NCBI GenBank assembly: GCA_963920705.1
Contig: CAWUCO010000283.1
Location: 1,065,770 to 1,129,769, forward strand
Direction of reading: 5' to 3'
DNA from: Odiellus spinosus
Lineage: Eukaryota > Arthropoda > Arachnida > Opiliones > Phalangiidae
DNA length: 64,000 nucleotides
Shown here: positions 1 to 9,390 of the stretch, piece by piece
Numbering within the stretch: the first letter of the stretch is position 1
Layout of the letters: the number at the start of each line of letters is the position of its first letter
The notes under the pieces: generated by a model
Database searches by the model: none
The model's input: the letters and a program-made list of their open reading frames with translations, nothing else
What the model was told of the DNA's origin: nothing
Translations under genes and position numbers: made by a program

Positions 1-2532
1 TTTTATGTAATTGTAGCTCGTAGATGCATGAAAATAGGTGTGATAAAATTTTGTGAATTTTTTTTGAATACGTTCAAGTCTAGATAAGTGGTATTCACTA
101 CAGCCGCTAAATACTACTGCGCCGAATAATAGCTTAGGTTTTACTAAGGTTAGGTATAATTTTTTAAAGCATTTGGGTGAGTTAAGGTTCCTAGCGATTT
201 TTAGAGCTAAACATAGGGTTCTGAAACAGCATCTAGTAATATTATCGATGTGATCAGTAAAACGTAGCTTATCATCAAATAAGATGCCTAGGTCACGGAT
301 CCTTTTTACTCGATTGAGAAGTTTACCGTTTAACTGATAGGGATGAATAATTATCTCTTTTTTGCGTGTGTAAGATACGACATAAGTTTTATCCTCATTT
401 ATGGGGATATTATTTAGAGAGCACCAATTTTGGAGATTGATTAATTCCGTGTTTAGTTCTGCGCAATGTTTATCGTTTTGGATGTCTTTACATAGTTTAT
501 TATCATCGGCGAATAAATATATTTTAGAATTATGAATTTGTGATGGTATGTCAGAAGTATAGATATTGAATAACAAGGGGCCCAGAGACGACCCCTGCGG
601 GACTCCGCAGGTTACTTTGTATCCCGTGGTCGATATTACTCCATTGATCTTCAGCACATTACTCCTATTAGTTAGGTAACTATTGATCCATTTGAGTAGA
701 TTGCCTGTTAGGCCATAAAAGTTCAATTTTTGGAGTAGGATACGGTGAGATACTCTGTCAAATGCTTTAGACAAATCAACGTAAATAAGGTCTACTTGGC
801 CCCTATTTGTGACTAAGGGCGCCATAAATTCGAGAGTGCTTATAAGGTTTGTTTCTACCGAGCGACCCTTGATAAAACCATGTTGGTTTTCGGGTAGATT
901 AATTTTAAACCAATTATAAAGTGTGGCGCTCATTATCTTATCGAATATCATAGCCAGACAATTTAAAAGAGATATCGGTCTATAATTAGAGGGATCGGAA
1001 GCAAGGCCTTTTTTAAAAATTGGGGAGACCTGCGCTTCTTTCCAGGCATGTGGGAAATACCCAAGTTTTAGTGATAAATTGAATATGTGTGTCAGAACGG
1101 GCGCGAGTATGTCTCCACATCCTTTTATAATAAAATTTGGAATTCTATCTATACCACAAGATAATTTGGGTTTAATTCTCTTAATAGTATTTATAACGTC
1201 GAGTTCCGAGATGCGATATTCAGAGAATTCACGTTGTATTTTATCTTTTGGCGAGAAAATAAAGGTTTTGGAATTATCGTTTGCAATATTTGAGAAAATT
1301 TTACAGAACTCATCGGCTATTTCTTCATTACCATCGAGGAATTTATCGCCTTGTTTAAGAATTATTTTTTTTGATTTGGATTTTGATTTGCTGTTGACAT
1401 AGGTCCAGAATTTTTTAGGATCTTTTTTAACGTTATCACACATTTCGTTAGAGTATGTGTGTCTATCGCGTTTTAGATAATGTTTAACATTTTTTCGAGC
1501 TTCGTTGTATTTAGAGTTATCGTTTTGGTTTTGAGTTCTTTTATATTTTTTATGATAGTAGATTTTGTTTTTTAAAGCTTTTATGAGTTCGCGTGAGTAC
1601 CAAATTGGATATTTATTATTAAGATTGCTTTTATAGGACTGGGAAGTTTGTGGTATACAAGACTCCATGGCCTTTTGGATACTTAAAGTTAAGAATTTTA
1701 CACAGAGGTCTAGATCGCTAGAAGAGTAAATTGGAGACCAATCCGTATTTTTAATTGTATTATAAAGTTTAAAATAATCACCTTTTTTGAATTGGTATCT
1801 TACTGAATCATAACGATTAGATAGGTTTTTTAGATCAGTTTGGAATTCAATAGAGAAGATCGGGTGAAATTTGTCAATGGGTACTAAGGCATCAATGCTT
1901 GTGCAATTGATGGAATATTTGTCATTATTTGCCAAAAAAAGGTCCAGTATATTACCACAGTGATTTGGATTAAGATTAAATTGTTGGAGATTGATGTAGT
2001 TTGCAAATTTAAAAATAATTTCAGCTTTTCGTTTCGCATAATAGCCACAGTCTTCTAGACTCCAAGTTTTCCAATTCACTCCGGGTAGGTTGAAGTCCCC
2101 TAGAAGGATTATATCACCCTTGTAGTCCAATAGTTTAGGCGCGGTATTATCGTGAAACTTTGCATATTCTGATATTGGGGTATTTGGCGGAAAATAAATA
2201 CAACCGAGAAGCAGTCGTTCTTTGCTATTTAAACGCAATTCGACCCAAACGTCCTCATATTGACCCTCGAGGTCGTTGCGTCGTATTGCTTGAAAATTGT
2301 CTTTTATGGCTATTAACGATCCACCACCACGATTGGGTGATATTCGGTCCGAGCGGAAAACATTATAGTTGCCTGTAAAATAATCTGTATTGCTGTGTGT
2401 GTTATTGAACCAGGTTTCTGTAAGACAGATAAGATCGTAATTCGACATCATAAGGTTATTTAGAAAGGTATTGGCTTTTGTACGTAATCCTCTGGTATTT
2501 TGATAATATATCAACGATTTTTTAATTGTCAT
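1..2532 (-). CDS. LINE ORF2: AP-endonuclease and reverse transcriptase (partial)
   Basis: Reverse transcribing this strand codon by codon gives 844 uninterrupted codons from an ATG at 2532 to the window edge, so the protein is open and cut only by the window. The N-terminal part is an APE-type endonuclease: LTETW near 2420, the RGGGS segment near 2320 and GDFN near 2098. The reverse transcriptase follows: the YRPISLLN block near 980, the SKAFDRV block (catalytic Asp) near 745, the VPQGSSLGPLLF block near 600-550, FADD (catalytic pair) near 510, and the LGILFDD thumb motif near 280. The ATG overlaps the end of ORF1 by 11 bases in a different frame. The RT blocks fit the CR1/Jockey/L2 group; the exact clade cannot be fixed without alignment. 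The complete reading frame suggests a young copy. Confidence 0.9.
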   Translation of the reverse strand, partial: MTIKKSLIYYQNTRGLRTKANTFLNNLMMSNYDLICLTETWFNNTHSNTDYFTGNYNVFRSDRISPNRGGGSLIAIKDNFQAIRRNDLEGQYEDVWVELRLNSKERLLLGCIYFPPNTPISEYAKFHDNTAPKLLDYKGDIILLGDFNLPGVNWKTWSLEDCGYYAKRKAEIIFKFANYINLQQFNLNPNHCGNILDLFLANNDKYSINCTSIDALVPIDKFHPIFSIEFQTDLKNLSNRYDSVRYQFKKGDYFKLYNTIKNTDWSPIYSSSDLDLCVKFLTLSIQKAMESCIPQTSQSYKSNLNNKYPIWYSRELIKALKNKIYYHKKYKRTQNQNDNSKYNEARKNVKHYLKRDRHTYSNEMCDNVKKDPKKFWTYVNSKSKSKSKKIILKQGDKFLDGNEEIADEFCKIFSNIANDNSKTFIFSPKDKIQREFSEYRISELDVINTIKRIKPKLSCGIDRIPNFIIKGCGDILAPVLTHIFNLSLKLGYFPHAWKEAQVSPIFKKGLASDPSNYRPISLLNCLAMIFDKIMSATLYNWFKINLPENQHGFIKGRSVETNLISTLEFMAPLVTNRGQVDLIYVDLSKAFDRVSHRILLQKLNFYGLTGNLLKWINSYLTNRSNVLKINGVISTTGYKVTCGVPQGSSLGPLLFNIYTSDIPSQIHNSKIYLFADDNKLCKDIQNDKHCAELNTELINLQNWCSLNNIPINEDKTYVVSYTRKKEIIIHPYQLNGKLLNRVKRIRDLGILFDDKLRFTDHIDNITRCCFRTLCLALKIARNLNSPKCFKKLYLTLVKPKLLFGAVVFSGCSEYHLSRLERIQKKFTKFYHTYFHASTSYNYIK

Positions 2533-3352
2533 TGCGGGCGGTCACTGAATCTCCTAATTCACGTATTTTTTCTATATTTTTAATATGAGGGTCGTTTTCA
2601 GTAACTTTTTGTATATATTTTTGAGAGTCGTGTAGCGGTCCCCGAAATTCAGTGATTAGGCAGTTTTGGGGAAAATTGCCTGGATCACTTAGCTCTTCAT
2701 ATTCTTCTTCATTGGAGGTAACGTGGAAGGAGGCATAATAGCCTTTAACTCTGGGATTTAGTCGAGTACATTCAACAGATTTCAGTCCGGTGTCAAGCTC
2801 AATGTAGTCCTTTAATTCTTGCTCGGTGGTGTCAACATGTAATCTACTGATAAACAAGGCTTTCTTTCTCGGGAGCTTTGGAGGTACCGTGATCGTTTTT
2901 ATTTGTCCAGGTTTTTTAGTACCAGTTAGGAAGACTTTATTTACTTTTTTTACTTTATCGGTCACCAATGGCTTGTGTGGGTTATCTTTATTTAGCTTAC
3001 TAGAGTAGCTAGATTTATTTCCGGCTAAAGGTCTCCGATTATCTGGCCTAATGTGATTGATGTCAGTTTTTCTATTGTCTAACCCTTCTCTAGAGATCGC
3101 CAAAGGGGGGACATACTGTTGCGTTTGAGTAATAATTAGTTCATGGTGTTTGAGTAGCTCTGAGTTTTGAATTTTTATAATTTTGATTTCTCTCTGTAAC
3201 TCTGAGACTGTTTCGACTAAGAGGGAAATTGATGTCATAATAGTGTCTACTACATTACCTTTTTGACGGTGTAGACTATCTACTTTAAAATATTCGTTAA
3301 GATTTTCTATTAACACGTTAAGGTTGAAATTTTCATCACTGAATGAGCTCAT
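2522..3352 (-). CDS. LINE ORF1 protein with RRM-like domain
   Basis: A 276-residue basic protein. It has a coiled-coil-like N-terminal part (residues about 35-70, leucine/isoleucine heptads), a lysine-rich low-complexity middle, and a C-terminal fold starting at KALFISRLHVDTTEQELKDY (about 165-184), which is the RRM-like nucleic-acid-binding pattern of arthropod CR1/Jockey ORF1 proteins. No CCHC knuckle is visible. The first ATG of the frame is used; the frame is open upstream to a TAA at 3481-3479 without another Met. Its stop overlaps the ORF2 start, implying coupled or leaky translation of ORF2. Role by family: RNA chaperone and RNP assembly during retrotransposition. Confidence 0.8.
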   Translation of the reverse strand: MSSFSDENFNLNVLIENLNEYFKVDSLHRQKGNVVDTIMTSISLLVETVSELQREIKIIKIQNSELLKHHELIITQTQQYVPPLAISREGLDNRKTDINHIRPDNRRPLAGNKSSYSSKLNKDNPHKPLVTDKVKKVNKVFLTGTKKPGQIKTITVPPKLPRKKALFISRLHVDTTEQELKDYIELDTGLKSVECTRLNPRVKGYYASFHVTSNEEEYEELSDPGNFPQNCLITEFRGPLHDSQKYIQKVTENDPHIKNIEKIRELGDSVTARNDN

Positions 3353-3489
3353 ATCATTTACAGATTCAGTATCAGATTCCGATTCCTCGTTCTGTAGTTG
3401 ACTATTACCGTTTCCATGGGTTTTAGGACTCTCGACTAAGGAATTTTCGTTTCTCTTGGATACTCGTGAAAACTCACCTTAATTTCTAA

Positions 3490-4075
3490 AATTTATTAAT
3501 TCATTTTATCTTGAACACCCGTGAAAACACGCCTTTATCCGAGCCTTTATCTAATCAACCTATAAGAAAATATTGAATATCTTCGAAAATATCTTTTATA
3601 TTAAATTTAAGTTTCAGTAACATTGGTTTTTAGATTAAGTTAAATAATTTAATCAGTTTTAATTTTAATTTAATGGAATATTACGCTTCAATTCAGTAAA
3701 AGCTATAACCTCAGAAGGCTAAAATAGACTCGAATCCAAAAGATACTATATAAGGCGTTCGTTTATCATTATAAACTAAGAAGCGAGTAACGGTTGCTGC
3801 TCTTCAATGAGCTGTAGTGGATATACGTTTACAGCAAGGTAGAAGCTAATAATTGTATATTCGAATTTTATTGGAGAATCAAGCGCCGTGGTTGATGACG
3901 TCTTGTTCCGACGTCACACACAGACAAAACCTCTCAGCGAACTAAAAGTTCAGTCGGAGAGGTAAAAAGACGAAAGTTTTTCCGATTCGATGACGTAGCA
4001 GACAGAACCTCTCCGTGAACTAAAAGTTCACTCGGAGAGGTAAGAGGACGATAGATTTTTCTATTCGATGACGTA
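3490..4075 (+). repeat. Divergent copy of dispersed repeat R1 with TATA box and two hairpins
   Basis: Shares its order of blocks with 10180-11000 and 34905-35845: a block with CCGTGAAAAC/GCCTTTATC (3500-3530), a TATA-like stretch TACTATATAAGG near 3744, and terminal inverted motifs. Two hairpins, 3928-3963 and 4009-4042, each read ACCTCTC..GAAC..GTTC..GAGAGGT and are about 80 bases apart, with a repeated ATTCGATGACGTA after each. No coding sequence is seen. It could be a solo LTR or a non-autonomous element with its own promoter. Confidence 0.45.
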
Positions 4076-4341
4076 TTTCGTCTTCTTGTACAACGCCAAC
4101 GCGAACGCCGACGCCGCAGTGAATACAGTACCTAGACCCCACTAGGGTTGGGTCTAGCTAAAAAGGCGAAGTATTCTGAGTTATATGAACTTAAAGGAAC
4201 TCATTGAAAATACGGGAAACGTGGTCACTCTGCTACCGTTTAGGTGTCTCAAAACAATCCACTACTGTTTAACAGAGTTTAGGTTTTGTTAGACCTTGTC
4301 GTTACGCTTCTGGTTGTTTAATAATTTTCTCGAATAATTTA

Positions 4342-4512
4342 TAAACCTTTTGAGGTAATACGTGCCCTTTTTTCCCATATTTTATCAGCCTCTTCTAAGG
4401 CTAACCTCTGGCATTCAGGATTGGTGGCCAAATAATAAGTAACGGCATTTAATATTATGGCCGTAGTGTCGTACCCGGCCCAAAGAACAGAATTGTTTGG
4501 GCGAGAAATTCT
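4342..4512 (-). pseudogene. Cytochrome P450 I-helix exon fragment
   Basis: The minus strand encodes an open stretch of about 57 residues whose centre reads LWAGYDTT followed by YYLATNPECQ and an acidic helix LEEADKIWEK. This is the P450 I-helix oxygen-binding signature (A/G)Gx(D/E)TT with the usual following J-helix pattern. It is preceded by a plausible acceptor (TTTGACAG) and ends with an in-frame TAA at 4341-4339. No ExxR or haem-binding Cys exon is visible on either side, so it is best read as an orphan exon of a broken or TE-interrupted host gene. It is the only host-like coding fragment recognised in the window. Confidence 0.65.
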
Positions 4513-4841
4513 CTGTCAAATCTGTTGCAAAAAGAACGTTCAATTGACAAATTCGGATATTACATACTCATAAACAGCTTCCAGGGGCTACGGCCCTTGG
4601 GGTAAAAAGTTAGCGATGAATCATCGCAATATCTGGCGTTACCGAGTAATAATATTAATAAAGTAATACGTTAGAAAAATGTACGTACAATTATTGGGCC
4701 CCGAAACGATATATATTAAATCAAAAGCCTAACTCTTTATTCCATATGGAATAAAATGATAGACTTTTGATATATGAAAAGGTGTAACTTGGATTGGAGA
4801 AATAGATCTGTTAACCTACTCTATTCTTGGGTGACTTTTCG

Positions 4842-5030
4842 GAATCCGTGCTTGATTTGGCAAGAGCGCGGTCATTTTAATTCATACTGACAATTAACTG
4901 AATAGATGGCAGCTATCACATTCAATACGGAGCAACATATCTCTCCTGGCGCCATCTATCGACAGTTTTCAGTAGAAAATAAAATGACCGCGCTTTGGCC
5001 CAATCAAGCCCGGATTACAGCAGGCACATG
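4842..5030. repeat. Short foldback MITE
   Basis: Two imperfect arms of about 70 bases face each other: one contains GCGCGGTCATTTTAA (4866-4880) and AGATGGC, the other GCCATCTATCG (4952) and AAATGACCGCGCTTTGG (4982). No coding capacity. Confidence 0.6.
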
Positions 5031-5099
5031 GCTTGCAGCAGAGTGCCTGCTTAAAACTACCTCCCTAAAAACCTCGCTTCAGCGATGCCGAGTTTTGAA

Positions 5100-5147
5100 T
5101 TGAAATTTTGTGTTGAAATTTTGTATTGAAATTTTGTATTGAAACTT
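5100..5147 (+). repeat. 17-bp tandem repeat
   Basis: Three to four copies of a TGAAATTTTGTGT/AT unit in a row, just upstream of the Harbinger-type element. Simple minisatellite. Confidence 0.7.
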
Positions 5148-5385
5148 TTCCCACTTTGCTTCCGCAGCATTTTTACGTGGAGTGATAGAAAGATAGCTCG
5201 AAATGCAGATGTAGTTGGGGGAAGGAACGTAGCTCTCTTTAATATTTTTTGCCAGCCAGGTTGGCGAAAAATAATTAAACCTGCTTTTATAAACATTAAA
5301 AAAATTGTAATATCTGGTTTGAACCATGATCTTAAGAACTTTCCTTATCAATAACATCAATGTGAGAGTCACTTGGAATTTGGAG

Positions 5386-7578
5386 ATGGCTCCAAATACA
5401 TGTTACGCGTGCAATCGGAAAGTTACCAATAGTACAAGTAGAGGTATAGGCACTCACGTAAAGGCTGGCTTTGCTCGTTTTCTTCGTTTTAGTAAAGGGT
5501 TATTACCACTTGTAATTAATAGCAAAACAACGAAGATTTGTTTAAAGTGCTCGGGTCTGTCACGAAAGTTTCAAACGTTCTTAAATGCTAGCAAATCGTC
5601 CTTCAGTAGTGATCATGGCTCTTCAACGTCATCGTCTTCACCACAAAAACGAAGACAAATGACGCAAGTATCTAATCCATCAACGTCAACAGTACCTGAG
5701 CCATCAACGTCCACAGTACCTGAACCAACAAAGTCCACAGTATCTAATCCATCACCGTCACCAATACCTCAGCCATCAACGTCGCAATTACCACGAAAGC
5801 GTACGTCATCAAACACTATTGCCATAAAGCACAGTTGTGTTCGGCCCCTGTCAAAGACTTGCTTCATTTGCGGTGTTAGTACACGAACCAGGGTAAAAGC
5901 CGAAGTGAGAACAAGTATATTTGTGGAAAGAGCCATATTTATTCATCGGGACAACCGAATGTGCTCCACGCATCTCGTTAACGGAGAGCTTCCCACCGAA
6001 ATAATTGCTGGAATTCAGGTTTCCGCTAGATCAACCATTATGACTGCCACGGACATTGAGCAACTATTACAGGACCTCAGGGAATGTGTTAACGACCTAC
6101 GGACGCCGAGCTTTGACAACTTCATACAAAGTGATGAAGACTGTAAAGTATTAACTTCATTGTCCCTGCACGAGTTCCTAGAGTTGCATTCGACTATTGA
6201 GGACATTATTCGTACCATCAGATGCTGTTCGTCGAAGACAGCTCTAGCAGTATTATTGGTGAAATTACGATTGGGTATCTCCAATAAGGTGTTATCAACT
6301 TTATTTCATTTAACTGAAAGATCGGTATCAAACACGGTAAAAGCGGTTATTATGGCTTTATCGGAGCATTTCGTGCCACATCATTTTGGCCTGCAACACT
6401 TATCACGTGACAATCTGATAACAAACCATCAATCTGGAGCAGCAGTAAAACTCTTTGCTAACAACAAGCCTAATTGTCTTATTACCATTGTAGATGGCAC
6501 CTATATCAAGGTTGGAAGATCCAAGGACTATACCGTTCTTCACAAATCCTTCTGTGTGCACAAAGGCCAGCATATCCTCAAGCCAATGTTAATGGTAACA
6601 ACTACGGGTTACATAATAGATATAATCAGACCCTACTTTGCTAATGGCCGCAATAACGACGCGCGCATTTTAAACCATTCTATCAAAAAGAGAGAAGAAC
6701 TCCAGTCTTTCTTTCAAGTTGGTGACGTTGTACTGGCAGACCGCGGTTTTCGAGACTCCAACAGCGTACTGACTGAACTGGGTGTGGATTTACAAATGCT
6801 TTCGTTCTTGTCTAAAGGCGAGAAGCAAGTAAACACGCAAGAAGTTAATCGTTCCCGACAAGTAACGTACCTCAGGTGGCCGGTTGAAGTTAGGAATGGG
6901 CATTTGCAGACGGTGTATCGTTTTTTTCAAAACCGTATACCTGTGCATATGTTACCATTAGTTCAGGAACTTCTTCAAATTGCTGCTGCGCTGTTGAACG
7001 CCTACCACCCGGAGTTACATCTTAAAGGTTCCTGGGAAGACTCCGTCGAAAAAATGCTGGCAGTCTCTATGAAAGAAAATCCTCTTAAGGAAGTAGTTGA
7101 GCGCGATAATCTGCTTCGCAAACCGTCTAAATGGCAACGAATTGAGGATAGTGAATTTCAAGACTTCCCTGTACTTCGTGAAAGTGATGTACGTGAGGTG
7201 GTAATGAGCGACTTTAAAACGAAACGCGCTGAATCTTATGTGGCGTTGACTATAGAGAAATCCGGCTCTTTCAGCGTCGAAGTGTCCAAAGTTGAACATG
7301 ACTTAATTCGTATACGCGTGCCTGGTCAATTTTCCACCTCAGCTGTTCACCAAGCTCTAATTCGTTATGTACCGAACGGGACAGGTGCAAATGCCATTAA
7401 AGGCTGGTATTGCAATTGCAAAGGTGGTAGTTTGACGATAGGTACTTGTGTTCACGTTAGCAGCGTAATCTGGTATCTTGGTTATCGTCGCCATGAAGAT
7501 CGAGGCAGTTGGTACCAGTCAAAATTGCATGTAGTGTGTGAAGATGCCACTGAGCTTGAACTACCAGACATACGTTAA
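5386..7578 (+). CDS. PIF/Harbinger-type DDE transposase with C-terminal SWIM-like finger, intact
   Basis: A 730-residue protein if the ATG at 5386 is used; this start aligns with the start of the paralogue at 42.7-45.6 kb (both begin MAxxxCYxCNRKV). N-terminal Cys pairs (CYAC, later CFIC and CSTH) look zinc-binding. A Ser/Thr/Pro-rich linker follows. The DDE_Tnp_4-like core has IVDGTYIKV (D370), VLADRGFRDS (D452) and RWPVEVRNGH (E501); the 48-residue D-E spacing is that of IS5/PIF/Harbinger enzymes. The C-terminus carries CNCKG...GTCVHV, a SWIM-type CxC..CxH finger. No frameshift or stop. A 12-base inverted repeat (5211-5222 and 8109-8120) may mark the ends but no target duplication was found. 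Confidence 0.85.
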   Translation: MAPNTCYACNRKVTNSTSRGIGTHVKAGFARFLRFSKGLLPLVINSKTTKICLKCSGLSRKFQTFLNASKSSFSSDHGSSTSSSSPQKRRQMTQVSNPSTSTVPEPSTSTVPEPTKSTVSNPSPSPIPQPSTSQLPRKRTSSNTIAIKHSCVRPLSKTCFICGVSTRTRVKAEVRTSIFVERAIFIHRDNRMCSTHLVNGELPTEIIAGIQVSARSTIMTATDIEQLLQDLRECVNDLRTPSFDNFIQSDEDCKVLTSLSLHEFLELHSTIEDIIRTIRCCSSKTALAVLLVKLRLGISNKVLSTLFHLTERSVSNTVKAVIMALSEHFVPHHFGLQHLSRDNLITNHQSGAAVKLFANNKPNCLITIVDGTYIKVGRSKDYTVLHKSFCVHKGQHILKPMLMVTTTGYIIDIIRPYFANGRNNDARILNHSIKKREELQSFFQVGDVVLADRGFRDSNSVLTELGVDLQMLSFLSKGEKQVNTQEVNRSRQVTYLRWPVEVRNGHLQTVYRFFQNRIPVHMLPLVQELLQIAAALLNAYHPELHLKGSWEDSVEKMLAVSMKENPLKEVVERDNLLRKPSKWQRIEDSEFQDFPVLRESDVREVVMSDFKTKRAESYVALTIEKSGSFSVEVSKVEHDLIRIRVPGQFSTSAVHQALIRYVPNGTGANAIKGWYCNCKGGSLTIGTCVHVSSVIWYLGYRRHEDRGSWYQSKLHVVCEDATELELPDIR

Positions 7579-7721
7579 ACGTAGAAAACCTTAGCGTTAA
7601 ATGAATAATTTGTCCGTTTTATACAAGTGTGTTTTGTTTAATATGAAATAAAAATTAAAGATACTACTCCAGTATCTTCTAATTGGTATGATTTCTCTAT
7701 TTATTTTTCGAGTTTCTTATA

Positions 7722-7766
7722 CACCAAAGACTATTCAAGTAAGCTATATAGTCTTTGCACGGCCCC
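7722..7766. promoter_or_regulatory. Hairpin conserved downstream of Harbinger transposases
   Basis: CAAAGACTAT, an 11-base loop region and ATAGTCTTTG form a hairpin about 150 bases after the stop. The same inverted pair followed by GCACGGCCCC/GCACAGCCCC occurs at the matching place in the paralogous element (43119-43175). Conservation outside the coding region suggests a terminal or processing signal. Confidence 0.45.
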
Positions 7767-7829
7767 TGTAAAGCTAGCAAAAGCCTACTGCATGAATGCT
7801 TGACAAGTGGAACACTTCTACAGGCGTTT

Positions 7830-8400
7830 TCGAGGATTTCGAGGCATAGTAGACCAAAAATATACGAATTTCATTTTGCCGCCAGCACTATACCCGTGGC
7901 AGTTACAAAATAATTCTTTCCTAATATTTTCCTAACATAATTATGAATCTAAAATAATAACCGTTCAAGATTTTCGTGTGGGGGAAGGCTTTCATATCCG
8001 GCACGGAAGTCATAGATTCTTCCTATTCTTTACATTATGGAAGAAACCTTCCATTCGTTGTAATTCCCAAAATTTACAGTTGTGAGCTCGAATTTTAGCT
8101 TTAAATTATCCCCCAACTACCCTATTTTAATAATATAATACGAATTTATCATAAAAGAGACGAAAATTTTTATCATTACGTGGACCCAGACTCTTATGGG
8201 GAGTTGCTGTTGTTCTTTTATACTCCAATTCCGCTTGAGCTGGTTATATTTAAATAATCCGAGTATAATCGATATATCAACTAGAGTATAGTAGTAGAAT
8301 TGTCCTTAGATGATCCAAACCACATTGATATTGTAGAAAGCCTAAGGTTACACTACTGTCGCTTGAACACACAAGCTAGTATTTAACACGCAAGTGATAT
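7830..8400. other. 3' part of Harbinger-type element and unexplained sequence
   Basis: CCCGTGGCAGTTACAAAA (about 7890) and TTTTCGTGTGGGGGA (about 7972) recur downstream of the second Harbinger transposase, so this is 3' element sequence. Nothing else recognised to 8400. Confidence 0.4.
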
Positions 8401-9390
8401 TTAATCCCTAAACCTTTCATTGAGTAATGTTCTTACAGAGACATTATAGATTAAATTAGCCACATTTCTAAGTAATGCTATTTAAATTCATTCGCCTCGG
8501 TTTATTCGAGTACTCTACCCAAAAGATCGTGAGAAAGAGGCCTCTTATCACCGAAATATAGGCGAGAAACGATTGCCAAACAATCGAAGACAACACCATC
8601 GCGCAAGCGAGAGGGCTCACCACAATTCTAAAGGGTAACGTAAACCGCCTATTGGTGCAGTATATGAGTATTAATATTTGAGTACTGAATTTGTAAATCT
8701 CGTTTATATAGGCCGAGAAGTGATATATTATTAAAGTTAAAAAATCAAATGATAAGAAAATCTTGCCTTCTTTTTAATTACTATGAATTAAGATGAATTT
8801 AATGGGATACTCATGATATAATATAATAGTCAAAATTAAAGGGCAGAAGAGGGCTACCCGAGTAGAAGAACCCAGTGAAAGTAATTTTCAGTTATCGATA
8901 AAAAATACCATTAAAATAGCTTATCTACTGTTTATTAAATTAAATTTTTGTTCGTCAATTTAGAACCACTTAATAAAGCTCGCTAGGTTTATGTTTTAAC
9001 CTTTTCGTAACCCATTCAGCAAGTTTTCTCACTATTACTTCATATATCTTATCAATGTTTCATTATTGACATCTTTGTTTAACCAAGAGAAGAAGTCGTA
9101 AACTAAACTTTTTCTCTAACTCGAGCTCAATGGATATTCCTTATCATTCTCCTGTTTAAGAAATAAAATTTTTGTTTACCATTATGAAGCAATTAATAAA
9201 GCTCTTCTATGCTTATCATTTCACCCTTATGTAACCAATTCTGGCACCTTACTTTCTATTACTTTATGTACTTTATCAATATTTCATTATTTAAATCTGT
9301 ATTTAACTAGAAATACTCTCGTACCTGAAAGAAGTCTTATCAAATTTTGTCATAGTACCTTGTCTGTATTAATGCGAATTCAGTGGACGG
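8400..9390 (+). repeat. Dispersed repeat R2, copy A
   Basis: Colinear with the reverse complement of 35945-40385: shared landmarks are the ATTTAATCCCTAAACC/CCTTTCATTG block, CGCCTCGGTTTATTCGAG (8494), AGAGGGCTACCCGAGTAG (8844) and the TAATTCAGTGGACxGTGGGG end. Here the central module is single; in copy B it is tandemly amplified. No coding sequence recognised. Confidence 0.7.

Larger units (their letters stand above)
1..3480 (-). mobile_element. Non-LTR retrotransposon (CR1/Jockey-like), left-truncated by window
   Basis: Two overlapping minus-strand ORFs, an RRM-like ORF1 followed by an endonuclease plus reverse transcriptase ORF2, define a LINE. The 3' end lies outside the window. The 5' boundary is not sharp: ORF1 begins at 3352, its frame is closed by a TAA at 3481-3479, and beyond that the sequence changes into a dispersed repeat shared with other loci. 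No internal stop or frameshift was found on codon-by-codon reading. Confidence 0.85.

Noticed and set aside
1079-1402. Plus-strand frames over 1-3 kb
   Set aside because: Antisense shadows of the LINE ORFs.
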